Shown: one piece after another, positions 7,639 through 16,267 of the stretch
Layout of the letters: each line of letters opens with the position of its first letter
Numbering within the stretch: the first letter of the stretch is position 1
Source of the DNA: Granulicatella adiacens
Lineage (GTDB): Bacteria > Bacillota > Bacilli > Lactobacillales > Aerococcaceae
Assembly (NCBI GenBank): GCA_018364485.1
Contig: JAGZLX010000014.1
Coordinates: 1-31,096 of the forward strand
DNA length: 31,096 nt
Reading direction: 5' to 3'
Translations under genes and position numbers: made by a program
The notes under the pieces: generated by a model
Seen by the model: only the letters and a program-made list of their open reading frames with translations
Databases searched by the model: none
Told to the model about the DNA's origin: nothing

Positions 7639-9129
7639 GTGTCCACAATTCAATACATTAGTACACGAGACACAAACAACCGCGTTACAGCTTCACAAGC
7701 CATTTTAAAAGGAATTGCTGAAGACGGTGGTTTATATGTACCAACTGCCCTCCCAGAAGTGACTCTAGACTGGGAAGTGTTAAAAACACAAAGCTATCAA
7801 GAAATTGCCATCGAAATTTTATCTGCATTTTTAACAGATTTTACAAAAGAAGAAATTACAAACTGCGTGCATTCTGCATATGATACAACATTTGATACAA
7901 AAGAAATCGCACCAGTGAAAAAAGTTGGCGACCGTCATTTCATGGAACTCTTCCACGGAAGAACCATCGCCTTCAAGGATATGGCACTATCCATCTTGCC
8001 ATACTTACTTACAACTGCTGCTAAGAAAAATCAATCTGATAAAGAAATTGTGATTCTAACAGCGACATCAGGAGACACTGGGAAAGCTGCCCTTGCAGGA
8101 TTTGCGGACGTACCTCACACAAACATCATCGTCTTCTATCCAAAAGGCGGCGTAAGCACCATCCAAGAACGCCAAATGGTCACACAAGCAGGCGACAACA
8201 CATTTGTTTATGGCGTAGAAGGAAACTTCGATGACGCACAAACAAAAGTCAAAGAGTTATTTGCGGATAAAGAGTTAAACGCAACACTTGCAGAAAAAGG
8301 ATTCCAATTCTCTTCTGCTAACTCAATTAATATCGGACGTCTTTGCCCACAAATCGTATACTACGTATTCGCGTACGCACAATTAGTCAAAGACGGCACA
8401 CTTAAAATCGGCGACCCAATGAACGTTGTCGTTCCAACTGGTAACTTCGGTAACATCCTAGCAGCCTACTACGCAAAAGGAATCGGTGTGCCAATCAATA
8501 AACTCATCTGTGCTTCCAACGAAAACGATGTGCTTGTTGATTTCTTCCACACAGGAACATACAACCGACTACGCGAATTTAAATTAACAAGTTCTCCAAG
8601 TATGGATATCCTTGTTTCAAGTAACCTTGAGCGTTTCGTCTTCGAATTAACAGGACGTAACTCGAAAGAAACAAATGCACTGATGACTTCCCTAAAAGAA
8701 AACGGAAGCTACTCTGTTCCAAATACAGATACAGCTCTCTTCAAGCAATTTTACGGAAACCGTGCGAGCCAAGAAGAAACAGCTCAAACGATTCATGACG
8801 TATTCACGAACGAGCATTATTTATTAGATCCACACACTGCTGTTGCAGATGCTGTGTATGATAAATACAAGAAAGAAACAGGAGATGCAACTCCTACAGT
8901 GGTCGTATCGACAGCAAGTCCATACAAATTCCCACAAAGCGTTCTTTCAGCACTAGACGTGAATACAAACCAAACGGATGCTAAATTGATGGAAGCTATC
9001 CAACAAGAAAGTGGCATTGCCATTCCAACAGCTGTCACAAGCGTATTGGATGCGCCAATCCGTCATACAAAAGTTCTTTCAATCGAAGGCATGAAACAAT
9101 CTGTCTTAGATTCATTAAACATTCAATAA
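7639..9129 (+). CDS. thrC: Threonine synthase (long form)
   Basis: 496 residues, PLP-dependent; converts O-phosphohomoserine and water to threonine and phosphate. It starts at GTG with GTGAGG upstream. N-terminal STRDTNNRVTASQAILKGIA is typical of the long (yeast/E. coli-like) threonine synthases. The PLP-binding Lys is in AFKDMALS (about residue 113). TATSGDTGKAAL and the glycine-rich VVPTGNFGNILAAYYAKG are PLP-phosphate contacts. Length is normal for this class. No hom or thrB lies in the window; the gene stands alone with its own promoter and terminator. Confidence 0.96.
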   Translation: MSTIQYISTRDTNNRVTASQAILKGIAEDGGLYVPTALPEVTLDWEVLKTQSYQEIAIEILSAFLTDFTKEEITNCVHSAYDTTFDTKEIAPVKKVGDRHFMELFHGRTIAFKDMALSILPYLLTTAAKKNQSDKEIVILTATSGDTGKAALAGFADVPHTNIIVFYPKGGVSTIQERQMVTQAGDNTFVYGVEGNFDDAQTKVKELFADKELNATLAEKGFQFSSANSINIGRLCPQIVYYVFAYAQLVKDGTLKIGDPMNVVVPTGNFGNILAAYYAKGIGVPINKLICASNENDVLVDFFHTGTYNRLREFKLTSSPSMDILVSSNLERFVFELTGRNSKETNALMTSLKENGSYSVPNTDTALFKQFYGNRASQEETAQTIHDVFTNEHYLLDPHTAVADAVYDKYKKETGDATPTVVVSTASPYKFPQSVLSALDVNTNQTDAKLMEAIQQESGIAIPTAVTSVLDAPIRHTKVLSIEGMKQSVLDSLNIQ

Positions 9130-9138
9130 AAGCAAATA

Positions 9139-9181
9139 AAGACAAGAAATAGTTGTACGACTATTTCTTGTCTTCTTTTTT
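9139..9181 (+). terminator. Terminator of thrC
   Basis: A perfect 15-bp stem AAGACAAGAAATAGT (9139-9153 with 9160-9174), 6-base loop, then TCTTTTTT-like tract. It lies between convergent thrC and the oxidoreductase gene. Confidence 0.92.
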
Positions 9182-9929
9182 ATTCTTCAGTTAAGAACCC
9201 TTGTGCTTTTAGTACATCGAGCATTTCCGCACGTTTAGCTCCGAGCGTGTGGTATTTTGTAGACACTTGTTTTGTAAAGGCATCTACACGACGGTTAGCA
9301 TCACGAAGGTCGTAGTATTCTGTCACAGTCGCATCATACTCTTTCAACTCTTCTAATGGATTCTCAAGTTCACGGTAGCCATTTTCCATATGAATCACTT
9401 CTTTTGGAAGGCGTGGTTTTAATTGTGGCTCTTGATCCGGCCAACCCACAGCAAGTCCAATCGCAGGATACGTATATTTTGGTAAGTTTAATAACTCAAC
9501 GACTTTAGCTGTATCGTTAAAGAAACTACCGAGGTAAACAGCTCCCATTCCTAGAGATTCTGCTGCTACTACAACGTTTTGAGCTGCAATCACCGCATCC
9601 GTTAATCCAGATACGAAACGGTCTGCACTACCTTGAACGCCGACTTCTTGTCCTAGAGCTTTAGCAATTTCCGTATTACGACGTTGGTCAACTACAAACA
9701 CGAATAAATGTCCGCTAGTCGCCACATAAGGTTGTCCACTCACAGCCGCTAATTCCTTCTTCAACTCTGGGTCTGTCGCACTAATAATCGAATAGGCTTG
9801 TAAGTACATACTTGTTGATGTTCTTTGCGCTACTTCTACTAGTAAATCCACTTCTTCTTTTGTTAAAGGTTTCTCTTTAAACGCACGAATTGTACGGTGA
9901 TTTAATTGTGTTTTGATAGTTTCATTCAT
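9180..9929 (-). CDS. NADPH-dependent flavin oxidoreductase / nitroreductase (NfrA/NfsA type)
   Basis: 249 residues, one FMN-binding nitroreductase domain. The N-terminal NHRTIRAFKEKPL is the family's conserved FMN-phosphate binding strand; SMYLQAYSII and the C-terminal arm YYDLRDANRRVDAFT also fit the NfsA/NfrA subgroup, whose members reduce FMN, nitroaromatics and quinones with NADPH. AAAGGAG lies 8 bases before the ATG. Only 21 bases separate this ATG from the mecA terminator, leaving no room for a normal promoter, so expression probably comes by read-through from mecA. The physiological substrate is not readable from sequence. Confidence 0.88.
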   Translation of the reverse strand: MNETIKTQLNHRTIRAFKEKPLTKEEVDLLVEVAQRTSTSMYLQAYSIISATDPELKKELAAVSGQPYVATSGHLFVFVVDQRRNTEIAKALGQEVGVQGSADRFVSGLTDAVIAAQNVVVAAESLGMGAVYLGSFFNDTAKVVELLNLPKYTYPAIGLAVGWPDQEPQLKPRLPKEVIHMENGYRELENPLEELKEYDATVTEYYDLRDANRRVDAFTKQVSTKYHTLGAKRAEMLDVLKAQGFLTEE

Positions 9930-9950
9930 TTTGATTACTCCTTTGTATCA

Positions 9951-9975
9951 AAAAAAGAGTCGACTGCTCAACTCT
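9951..9975 (-). terminator. Terminator between mecA and the oxidoreductase gene
   Basis: On the minus strand AGAGTTG/CGACTCT around a 6-base loop, followed by TTTTTT. The stem is short and contains a wobble, so it may be leaky and set the ratio of mecA to the downstream gene. Confidence 0.7.
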
Positions 9976-9984
9976 TTTTGTTTT

Positions 9985-10668
9985 TTAGAAATATTGTTTA
10001 CCTGTTTCCAAGGCAGCTTCCGGCATAATGACTTCACCGTATTCACGCAAGACTTCCCATGAAATTCTTGAGAACTCTGCGTACTCACGAACAAGCGCCA
10101 TTTTCGCAGCGACTTCTTCTGGTTTCTCCACTTGATGGAAAACGTGTAAGAAGTAATGTCCGCTGTAACGATAAAGAACAGATTGGTCGAACTCCCCTGC
10201 TGTTTCTTTTGCCATTGAGACGAAATCCTCGAAATCTTCAAAGACGACTGTCACATCTATTGGTTTCAATGTTGAAGATTTATCTTCCGTATTAATGACT
10301 GGTTTTGGAGAAATTTTTCCTTCTTCTTTATCCTCTTTACGCTTCTTCCCAATACGGTCTGTTAGAGAATGTTGAATCGTATCCACAATATTGCGCACCA
10401 TACGCTCGTCTGTCGATTCATCTCCCATGTCTACAATACGTGTGACATAGAGCTCTAAGCCGTCTGGATTTGGCATGATTTGGAAACTCAATCCGTCTGA
10501 ATCTTCGAATTGATTCAAGACGCCCATCTCCTCTAAAATACTATGGAAAAAGCCTTCGATTTCGCCTGGATTTCCAAGTAATTCAGGTATTGATGTACCA
10601 CGGTCGATTAGATCTTGGTTCTCGATACGCAACAAGAATGTATCGTCGTTAATGCGTTCCATTTCCAT
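9985..10668 (-). CDS. mecA: Adaptor protein MecA
   Basis: 227 residues from the ATG at 10668, giving the classic N-terminus MEMERINDDT; an upstream in-frame GTG lies inside the GGGGTG ribosome-binding site. MecA delivers substrates, classically ComK in Bacillus, to the ClpCP protease. The N-terminal substrate-binding part (1-75) is joined by an acidic/basic low-complexity linker (about 105-140, KKRKEDKEEGK) to the C-terminal ClpC-binding domain (about 145-227, VTVVFEDFEDFVSMAK). Length is within the family range. Element E3 lies directly upstream. Confidence 0.93.
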   Translation of the reverse strand: MEMERINDDTFLLRIENQDLIDRGTSIPELLGNPGEIEGFFHSILEEMGVLNQFEDSDGLSFQIMPNPDGLELYVTRIVDMGDESTDERMVRNIVDTIQHSLTDRIGKKRKEDKEEGKISPKPVINTEDKSSTLKPIDVTVVFEDFEDFVSMAKETAGEFDQSVLYRYSGHYFLHVFHQVEKPEEVAAKMALVREYAEFSRISWEVLREYGEVIMPEAALETGKQYF

Positions 10669-10717
10669 AATATTCACCCCTTTTTACCTTATCTAACTAT
10701 TTTAGACCAAACCTGAC

Positions 10718-11095
10718 AAAAATAAAAGAAATACGATTGGAACCTCAATACGAATTGGTTGGTGCTTTGGATGGATGTGCAGAAACATTATTAAGTAACG
10801 GAATATCTTTTTTGTAAAGAAAGAAGATTCCCTGAATCCTTGCGGATTCGGTTTATAATCGCTGTTACGGGGCACCGGTGCAAGCCTGTAGTCTTGCACC
10901 TTCGAAGCTTCAAAGGCGGAGTACAGGACTCGTCCCTACTCCGCCTAATTCACATTCGATGCGATTCCCCGTTACTGCGATTATAAAATCCGCAGGCTTC
11001 TTTGGAATCTTCTTTTTAAAATAATATTCTACTAAATTTCTGACATCCATCCTAAGCTAATTTGTAAATACAACTCCTTCGTATTTCTTATTTTT
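10718..11095 (+). repeat. Structured intergenic element E3, longest copy
   Basis: The 378-base stretch folds back on itself along almost its whole length. Outermost arms AAATAAAAGAAATACGA (10719-10735) and TCGTATTTCTTATTT (11079-11093); then GGATGGATGT-CAGAAA with TTTCTG-ACATCCATCC; then TTTATAATCGC with GCGATTATAAA; then GTTACGGGG with CCCCGTTAC. The core on the plus strand has hairpin A GGTGCAAG/CTTGCACC with loop CCTGTAGT. The internal loop is GCTTCAAA/TAATTCACA closed by TCGAA/TTCGA, and hairpin B is GGCGGAGTA/TACTCCGCC. It fills the gene-free 10669-11163 between mecA and the ABC-2 permease gene; nothing else was seen there. Confidence 0.85.
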
Positions 11096-11163
11096 GGAAG
11101 GTGAATAGGATGGGAAGTGGCCGCGAAACGACGATACTTCTTCTCTTTTTATAAATATAGGGC

Positions 11164-12321
11164 TTAGGCTTTTCTTAGGGTGAGGCCGAATTGTCTTGTT
11201 CGGATGTGTTGGATGCTAAAGGCTAGTGCTGCATACAAGATTCCGAATAAGAGGACCATTCCTAGGTTCATGGCATAGCTTGAGAAGTCTAGCGATGGGT
11301 TTTCAGTTGCAGTGATGACATAATACACTGGGAAGAATTTCGCAATGCTAATGGCTACTGGGTTGAGTAATTCGAGCGGTACGAAAATTCCAGAGATAAA
11401 GGATACACCCATCCCCACTACTGTACTTGCTGCAGAATACCCATACGTGTTATCTCCGATAATCACCGAGCAAAGGAATGCCAGTGCATAGGCGGTTAGC
11501 GCCGATGCGAAAGTGAGCATTAATGCCTTTGGAGCTCCCGCACTCACATAGAAGCTTGGTGCTACAATGGCCACGAATAGTAAGTTGACTCCGACGATAA
11601 TTCCAACGACCGTTAATCCACCGAGGAATTTTTCAAACGTCACTTGGTTCACGCTCTTCATACCGATAATGATTCGTTTAGCGACTTCATCATTTTCAAG
11701 TAAGGCAAAAATTAACCCAAGTAAGAAAATAAATACTGAGATATAAACAAACGGTGTATACGCAAAGTAGATTTCACCAAATTTCGCATAGTAATCGTCA
11801 TCCTTAACTGTGGCGTCTTTTGAAATGACACTCACTGATGCCTGCTCGCTTAAAATCTTATTCATATTTTCAACGCTGAAGTTGCCTTGAGCTTTCAATA
11901 CAACCGCATAGCGAATATACGAATTAACGTACTCACGAAGGATATTTCCGTTTAGAGAATTTCCAATTTCCATAGTGACGGCTGCTTCACCATTATTGAT
12001 TCTTGAATCTACATCTGATGGAATCCAGATTGCCCCGTCTACATCATTTCCATAAACAGCTTCTTTCATGCTGTTATCGCTATTGGTTGTGAGTGTGACT
12101 TTATGATCTTTTTGAAGTGCGGCAATGAGTGCGTTGATAATGTCGCTACTGCCATCTGATTCGTCTTTAATCATGACTTGATACTGTGTATCTTTGAAAC
12201 CTGTGACTTCGTTGTTTCCTAGCACTTGAGAAAGGCCCATTGCCATAAAGATGACTAGGAAAAGTATCGCATATGATTTTAATCGATAAGCCAGTTTTAG
12301 AAAATATTTATAGACTATCAT
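11164..12321 (-). CDS. ABC-2 type transporter permease, second subunit
   Basis: 385 residues. One N-terminal membrane helix (about 15-36), a large extracytoplasmic domain (about 37-180), then about five helices in the C-terminal half (about 185-375): the layout of ABC2_membrane_3-type permeases (YhgE/NatB-like). It starts with ATG after AAGGAG and overlaps the preceding permease gene by 14 bases, so the two are coupled. It is last in the operon ATPase-permease-permease. The substrate is unknown; the family often exports antimicrobial peptides or drugs, or senses them. Confidence 0.85.
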   Translation of the reverse strand: MIVYKYFLKLAYRLKSYAILFLVIFMAMGLSQVLGNNEVTGFKDTQYQVMIKDESDGSSDIINALIAALQKDHKVTLTTNSDNSMKEAVYGNDVDGAIWIPSDVDSRINNGEAAVTMEIGNSLNGNILREYVNSYIRYAVVLKAQGNFSVENMNKILSEQASVSVISKDATVKDDDYYAKFGEIYFAYTPFVYISVFIFLLGLIFALLENDEVAKRIIIGMKSVNQVTFEKFLGGLTVVGIIVGVNLLFVAIVAPSFYVSAGAPKALMLTFASALTAYALAFLCSVIIGDNTYGYSAASTVVGMGVSFISGIFVPLELLNPVAISIAKFFPVYYVITATENPSLDFSSYAMNLGMVLLFGILYAALAFSIQHIRTRQFGLTLRKA

Positions 12322-13372
12322 AACGTGTTCTCCTTAATCTCCATAGTGCACATCCTAGAAGTGCTAGGGTGTAGACGCCAAGTAAAAGGTAAGTTCTGCC
12401 GAGATCTGCACTTCCTACAAGGCGATTTAGTTGATAAAATCCTGTAACCATTAATGCGACCGGATTAAATTGGTTAAATCCTGGCATAAAGGTGTTGGCA
12501 AATCCTTTCATTGCCGTTCCCATCATTCCCGCAAGTGCTGAAAGGACGAGGTTTGAAATCAATGCGAAGATGATTCGGCCTTGCATTGTTAGTTTTTGAT
12601 TGGTTCCAATGAGAAGCCCCGCTGCAATTCCAAATACATTTCCTAGCAATATGAGAAGGAGGCTTCCTGCCCAATCTGCAAATAGATTAATTTTCAATAC
12701 TTGTGTCGTATAGACCAGCATGATTGCGTTTGACGCGATATTGAGTAATAACCCAATCATAAAGCAGTTCGCAATTAACTTGCCTTTGCTAAATGGGCTG
12801 CCCATAATACGGCGTCCTATTGGTGATAAGTTTCCATTTAAGTACGCTGCACAAACGACACCGCTAAACAACGAGTACATCGTAAAGCTGGCAATCGCTG
12901 TGTAAAATAACATCGTCCCCTGACTGACATCGGTTGTCTCCTGAGTCACCCAGCTCTTGTTAAAGTCAATTAACGTTGCACCTTGTCCAAGGCTTTGGAC
13001 TTGTTTGATTTGTGTTGCTACATTTTTTAAGACGCTTTGCGGAATTCCCATCGATTTACCTACAACCACATCTAAGTTTTTTTCTACGAATCCGTCTGCT
13101 TTATCCTCTGTAACGAGATTTTTCCCTGCTTCCTCTGAATCCACATCGATAATTTCGAAGTAATCTCCGGCTTGTTCAAATACATAGTGATACGGATTGT
13201 CGGCTGTCATAGCTACGCGAACCGTTCCCATGTCTTGTTCCATGATTCCTGAAAAGGATACGAAATACAATGAAATCAAGATAATTGGATATAGTAACAC
13301 CCAAAACGAGAATGAAAAGTCTTTTAAGGCGTCTTTTGATAAATACGTAAATAGCTTTAAGAATGTCTTCAT
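12308..13372 (-). CDS. ABC-2 type transporter permease, first subunit
   Basis: 354 residues with the same plan as its neighbour: a first helix at about 22-44, an extracytoplasmic domain to about 160, then five or six helices to about 345. The two permeases are paralogues in layout but not close in sequence and probably form a heterodimer. The ATG overlaps the stop of the ATPase gene (ATGA), with AAAGGA upstream. Confidence 0.85.
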   Translation of the reverse strand: MKTFLKLFTYLSKDALKDFSFSFWVLLYPIILISLYFVSFSGIMEQDMGTVRVAMTADNPYHYVFEQAGDYFEIIDVDSEEAGKNLVTEDKADGFVEKNLDVVVGKSMGIPQSVLKNVATQIKQVQSLGQGATLIDFNKSWVTQETTDVSQGTMLFYTAIASFTMYSLFSGVVCAAYLNGNLSPIGRRIMGSPFSKGKLIANCFMIGLLLNIASNAIMLVYTTQVLKINLFADWAGSLLLILLGNVFGIAAGLLIGTNQKLTMQGRIIFALISNLVLSALAGMMGTAMKGFANTFMPGFNQFNPVALMVTGFYQLNRLVGSADLGRTYLLLGVYTLALLGCALWRLRRTRYDSL

Positions 13373-14313
13373 GAATCTCGAAGTCCTTTCCCTGTGTACG
13401 CAAGGAACACATCATCTAAGCTTGGCTGTTCACTGTATAAACGAACATAGCTTAAGTTCAATTCTTCAAGGGTGTTTGCCACGTGAAGTAAGTGATTTGT
13501 TCCTTGTTCGAAGTTAAATTTCAAATGATCTTTATGATGCTCTAATACAAGAACGTGTGGAATTTGTTTTAAGCGAGCCACTTGTTCTTCTGTTGGAACG
13601 GTTGAAAGTTCCACTTGGATAATTTCAGAAGTCGCGATCGATTTCTTCAACTCTTGTGAAGTGCCTGAAACAATGCTCTTTCCTTTATCCATAATCACGA
13701 TACGGTCACTTAACCCGTCCACTTCGTCTAAGTAGTGTGTTGTATAAATAATCGTGCTTCCTTGTTCGTTGAGTTTGCGAATTCCTTCTAAAATAAATGA
13801 ACGACTTTGTGTATCTACCGCAACAGTTGGTTCATCGAAGAAAATTAAGCTTGGCTTATGCACGATTCCGCAAGCGATGTTCAAGCGGCGTTTCAATCCA
13901 CCACTTAATTTCTTCGGAACAAATTTGCGAAATTCTTGTAGTTCTACAAACTCGATAGCTTCTTGTACATATTGTTTACGTTGCTTTGGATCTGAAATAT
14001 AGAGCCCACAGAAGAAATCAATGTTTTCTTCTACTGATAAATTATCTAAATACGCTAATTCTTGAGGAACAATCCCGATTTCACGTCGTACTTTACTTGA
14101 TAATGGGAACTTGCTTTCTCCAAGAACCGTTACCTCACCGCTATCAAAGGTTAAAAATCCTAACATACAGTTAATCGCTGTTGTCTTCCCACATCCGTTT
14201 GGCCCAAGAAGCGCTAGAAGCTCTCCTTTACGAATTTCAATATCAAAATGATTTAATGCCATTAAGTCTTTGTATCGTTTAACTAAATTTTTTACTTGAA
14301 TACTGTTTTCCAT
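13369..14313 (-). CDS. ABC transporter ATP-binding protein (ABC-2 exporter)
   Basis: 314 residues. Walker A GPNGCGKTT (about 35-43), Q-loop IGIVPQE, signature LSGGLKRR, Walker B LIFFDEPTVAVD, H-loop THYLDE: a complete and apparently active ATPase. A C-terminal extension of about 90 residues after the ATPase core ends in EQPSLDDVFLAYTGKGLRD, the DrrA/CcmA-type tail of export ATPases. First gene of the three-gene operon, with GAGGTGAGG before the ATG; it is divergent from the two-component system that probably controls it. Confidence 0.93.
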   Translation of the reverse strand: MENSIQVKNLVKRYKDLMALNHFDIEIRKGELLALLGPNGCGKTTAINCMLGFLTFDSGEVTVLGESKFPLSSKVRREIGIVPQELAYLDNLSVEENIDFFCGLYISDPKQRKQYVQEAIEFVELQEFRKFVPKKLSGGLKRRLNIACGIVHKPSLIFFDEPTVAVDTQSRSFILEGIRKLNEQGSTIIYTTHYLDEVDGLSDRIVIMDKGKSIVSGTSQELKKSIATSEIIQVELSTVPTEEQVARLKQIPHVLVLEHHKDHLKFNFEQGTNHLLHVANTLEELNLSYVRLYSEQPSLDDVFLAYTGKGLRDS

Positions 14314-14345
14314 GTCCTCACCTCATTGATTGAATTTACACTCTT

Positions 14346-14351
14346 AGTATA
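14346..14351 (-). promoter_or_regulatory. -10 element of the ABC-2 operon
   Basis: TATACT on the minus strand, 32 bases before the ATPase ATG region. No good -35 lies 16-18 bases upstream (TAGTTT only), which fits a promoter needing an activator; the inverted repeat at 14376-14410 is in the right place. Confidence 0.45.
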
Positions 14352-14375
14352 TCGACCACGCTTGTCACAAACTAG

Positions 14376-14410
14376 TGTCAAATGTCGTTAGTTGCATATG
14401 ACATTTGTCA
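14376..14410. promoter_or_regulatory. Inverted-repeat operator between ABC-2 operon and two-component genes
   Basis: TGTCAAATGTC (14376-14386) and GACATTTGTCA (14400-14410) are inverted copies differing at one position, separated by 13 bases. The site sits in the divergent intergenic region, about 37-71 bases upstream of the expected transcript start of the ABC operon. It is the likely binding site of the NarL-type regulator encoded at 15522-16130. Confidence 0.6.
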
Positions 14411-14476
14411 TAAATAGCTAGATATTTCTCCTTATTTGGGCTACACTGAAGAAAAGACGTTTTGGAGGTGAGAATC

Positions 14477-15529
14477 GTGCGCACGTTTTTAGAGAAGTTG
14501 ATGTTCTTTAGTTTGATTAGTATGTATTTAATGGGACAACATACAGAAGTCTTTACGATATTTCTAGGACTATGTATTTTCATTTTGTCTCTATCCATAG
14601 AAGTTTTTGAAAATAGTTGGATTCAACGCATTTCCCTAGTGATATCTGGTGCTTTATGCATCTTCTATCCTGAAACGGGATTGTATCTTTCCATTTTCAT
14701 CATGCACGCTGCACAACTATTCGGACTCCCTGGAGCTTTTGCTGGCGTCATCCTTTTACTGCGACCAGATTTATTCACATTAATATTGTCGGTCATTGGA
14801 ACGTATCTCATTTTACGTAGTCGCTATGATAAAGAATTCCGTACAAAGAGCCACCATATTCAAGACGATTTAGAACATGAACGACTTCTCCTCCTTCAAC
14901 GACAACAATTTAGCCAAGAAGAAACGTTGAAGCAAATGGAGGTTGCAACGCTTAAGGAACGAAATCGTATCTCTCACGCCTTGCACGACCAAATCGGACA
15001 TACGCTCAGCGCTTCAATTATGCAACTGGAGGCTTTACAAATTATCACCAATGAACCCGTTGTCGAGAAGAAGTTAGAACAAGTTTCTGGCATCCTTCAA
15101 AACGGGATGGACGAGATTCGAACGACGATTCATCAGCTTTACGATGACTCCTTCCTCCTTTCTCAAAAGATGGACGAAATTCTTCACCCGCTTGAAGCGA
15201 AGGCACAAGTCAATTATCAAAATACAATCTCGGATGAAATTCCAATCGGATTGAAATACGACATTCTTACTATCTGTAAAGAGATGGCTACGAATTTTAT
15301 GAAGTATTCAAACGGAAATCAAGTACAGTTATTTTTATTAGAACAAAACAACTACTACACGATTCAATATAAAGATAATGGGAATGAGACGAGAAATGAC
15401 ACCCCGGGCATGGGCTTAACTATGATGAAAGAACTGGTGGAGAAACATAAAGGGGTTATGACACTACAAACAACAAACGGATATGACATCTTTATCCGTA
15501 TCCCAAAACAGGAGGTCAACCATGATTAA
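14477..15529 (+). CDS. Sensor histidine kinase (HisKA_3/NarL-type)
   Basis: 350 residues from the GTG at 14477, preceded by GGAGGTGA; a longer frame from a TTG would contain that ribosome-binding site. Residues 1-115 are a run of short hydrophobic segments (about five helices) with almost no extracellular loop. A coiled linker follows (about 120-160), then the phosphoacceptor box RISHALHDQIGHTL with His170. The ATPase domain has N-box EMATNFMKYSNG and glycine boxes YKDNGN and GMGLTMMKELV. A sensor lacking a large outside domain is typical of kinases that sense envelope stress in or with a membrane partner such as the adjacent ABC exporter. It overlaps the regulator gene by 8 bases. Confidence 0.9.
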   Translation: MRTFLEKLMFFSLISMYLMGQHTEVFTIFLGLCIFILSLSIEVFENSWIQRISLVISGALCIFYPETGLYLSIFIMHAAQLFGLPGAFAGVILLLRPDLFTLILSVIGTYLILRSRYDKEFRTKSHHIQDDLEHERLLLLQRQQFSQEETLKQMEVATLKERNRISHALHDQIGHTLSASIMQLEALQIITNEPVVEKKLEQVSGILQNGMDEIRTTIHQLYDDSFLLSQKMDEILHPLEAKAQVNYQNTISDEIPIGLKYDILTICKEMATNFMKYSNGNQVQLFLLEQNNYYTIQYKDNGNETRNDTPGMGLTMMKELVEKHKGVMTLQTTNGYDIFIRIPKQEVNHD

Positions 15530-16130
15530 AACGATTCTAGTCGACGACGACTTTCTAGTGCTTCAAGCGCTCGAAACAATTCTTTCTGTTCAAGACCATA
15601 TCGAAGTGGTCGGGACAGGTCAGGACGGAAAAGACGCTGTGGAACTGTATAACACTCATCAACCAGACTTAGTCTTGATGGATATTCGTATGGAGCCTAC
15701 TACCGGAATCGAAGCAGCAGAAACAATTTTAAAAGACTTTCCTGACGCGAAAATTTTGTTCCTAACAACCTTCCAAGACGATGAGTATATTACAAAAGCA
15801 CTCTCCCTTGGCTGCAGAGGATATTTATTGAAGCAACATATTAAAGGAATTCTTCCAGCCATAGACGCAGTCATGAATGGCCAAATCGTCTATGACTCCA
15901 CGATTGAAATGCCAGTGAAGAAAACCTTCGAGAAGAAATCAAGCGCGCATTTAAACGAGCGCGAAAATGAACTGCTCTATTTAGTCGCAGAAGGATTTAA
16001 TAATAAAGAAATCGCCGAGAAGATGTATCTCAGCGAAGGAACGGTAAGAAACTACTTATCGGCTCTGCTTGAAAAGTTAGAATTGCGTGATCGTACGCAA
16101 CTGGCAGTTTATTACTATAAAGAACTATAA
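15522..16130 (+). CDS. Response regulator, NarL/LuxR family
   Basis: 202 residues from the ATG at 15522 with AGGAGG upstream, inside the 3' end of the kinase gene. Receiver domain: acidic pocket VDDD (8-10), phosphoacceptor Asp54 in LVLMDIRM, Thr in LFLTTF, Lys in LLKQHI. LuxR-type helix-turn-helix at about 140-195 (LNERENELLYLVAEGFNNKEIAEKMYLSEGTV). Phosphorylated by the upstream kinase. Probable target is the divergent ABC-2 operon through the inverted repeat at 14376-14410. Confidence 0.93.
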   Translation: MIKTILVDDDFLVLQALETILSVQDHIEVVGTGQDGKDAVELYNTHQPDLVLMDIRMEPTTGIEAAETILKDFPDAKILFLTTFQDDEYITKALSLGCRGYLLKQHIKGILPAIDAVMNGQIVYDSTIEMPVKKTFEKKSSAHLNERENELLYLVAEGFNNKEIAEKMYLSEGTVRNYLSALLEKLELRDRTQLAVYYYKEL

Positions 16131-16132
16131 GA

Positions 16133-16169
16133 AAAACAAGCATCTCAAAGTTGAGGTGCTTGTTTTTTT
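16133..16169 (+). terminator. Terminator of the two-component operon
   Basis: AAACAAGCA pairs with TGCTTGTTT, with inner CTCAA/TTGAG, then a T-run; 3 bases after the stop codon. Confidence 0.9.
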
Positions 16170-16233
16170 GCAAGTAATTCGCTTGTGAATATTTATTTCC
16201 AAACTTTTCCAAAAAACGGTAAATTTTGTGCAC

Positions 16234-16260
16234 AAAAAAAGCCCTCAATCACTGGGGCTT
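16234..16260 (-). terminator. Terminator of spx
   Basis: On the minus strand AAGCCCCA/TGAGGGCTT followed by seven T, just after the spx stop at 16268. Confidence 0.85.
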
Positions 16261-16267
16261 CAGGTCT

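Noticed and set aside
10059..10295. Plus-strand open frame opposite mecA
   Set aside because: Antisense shadow with no ribosome-binding site; MecA is a clear family match on the other strand.
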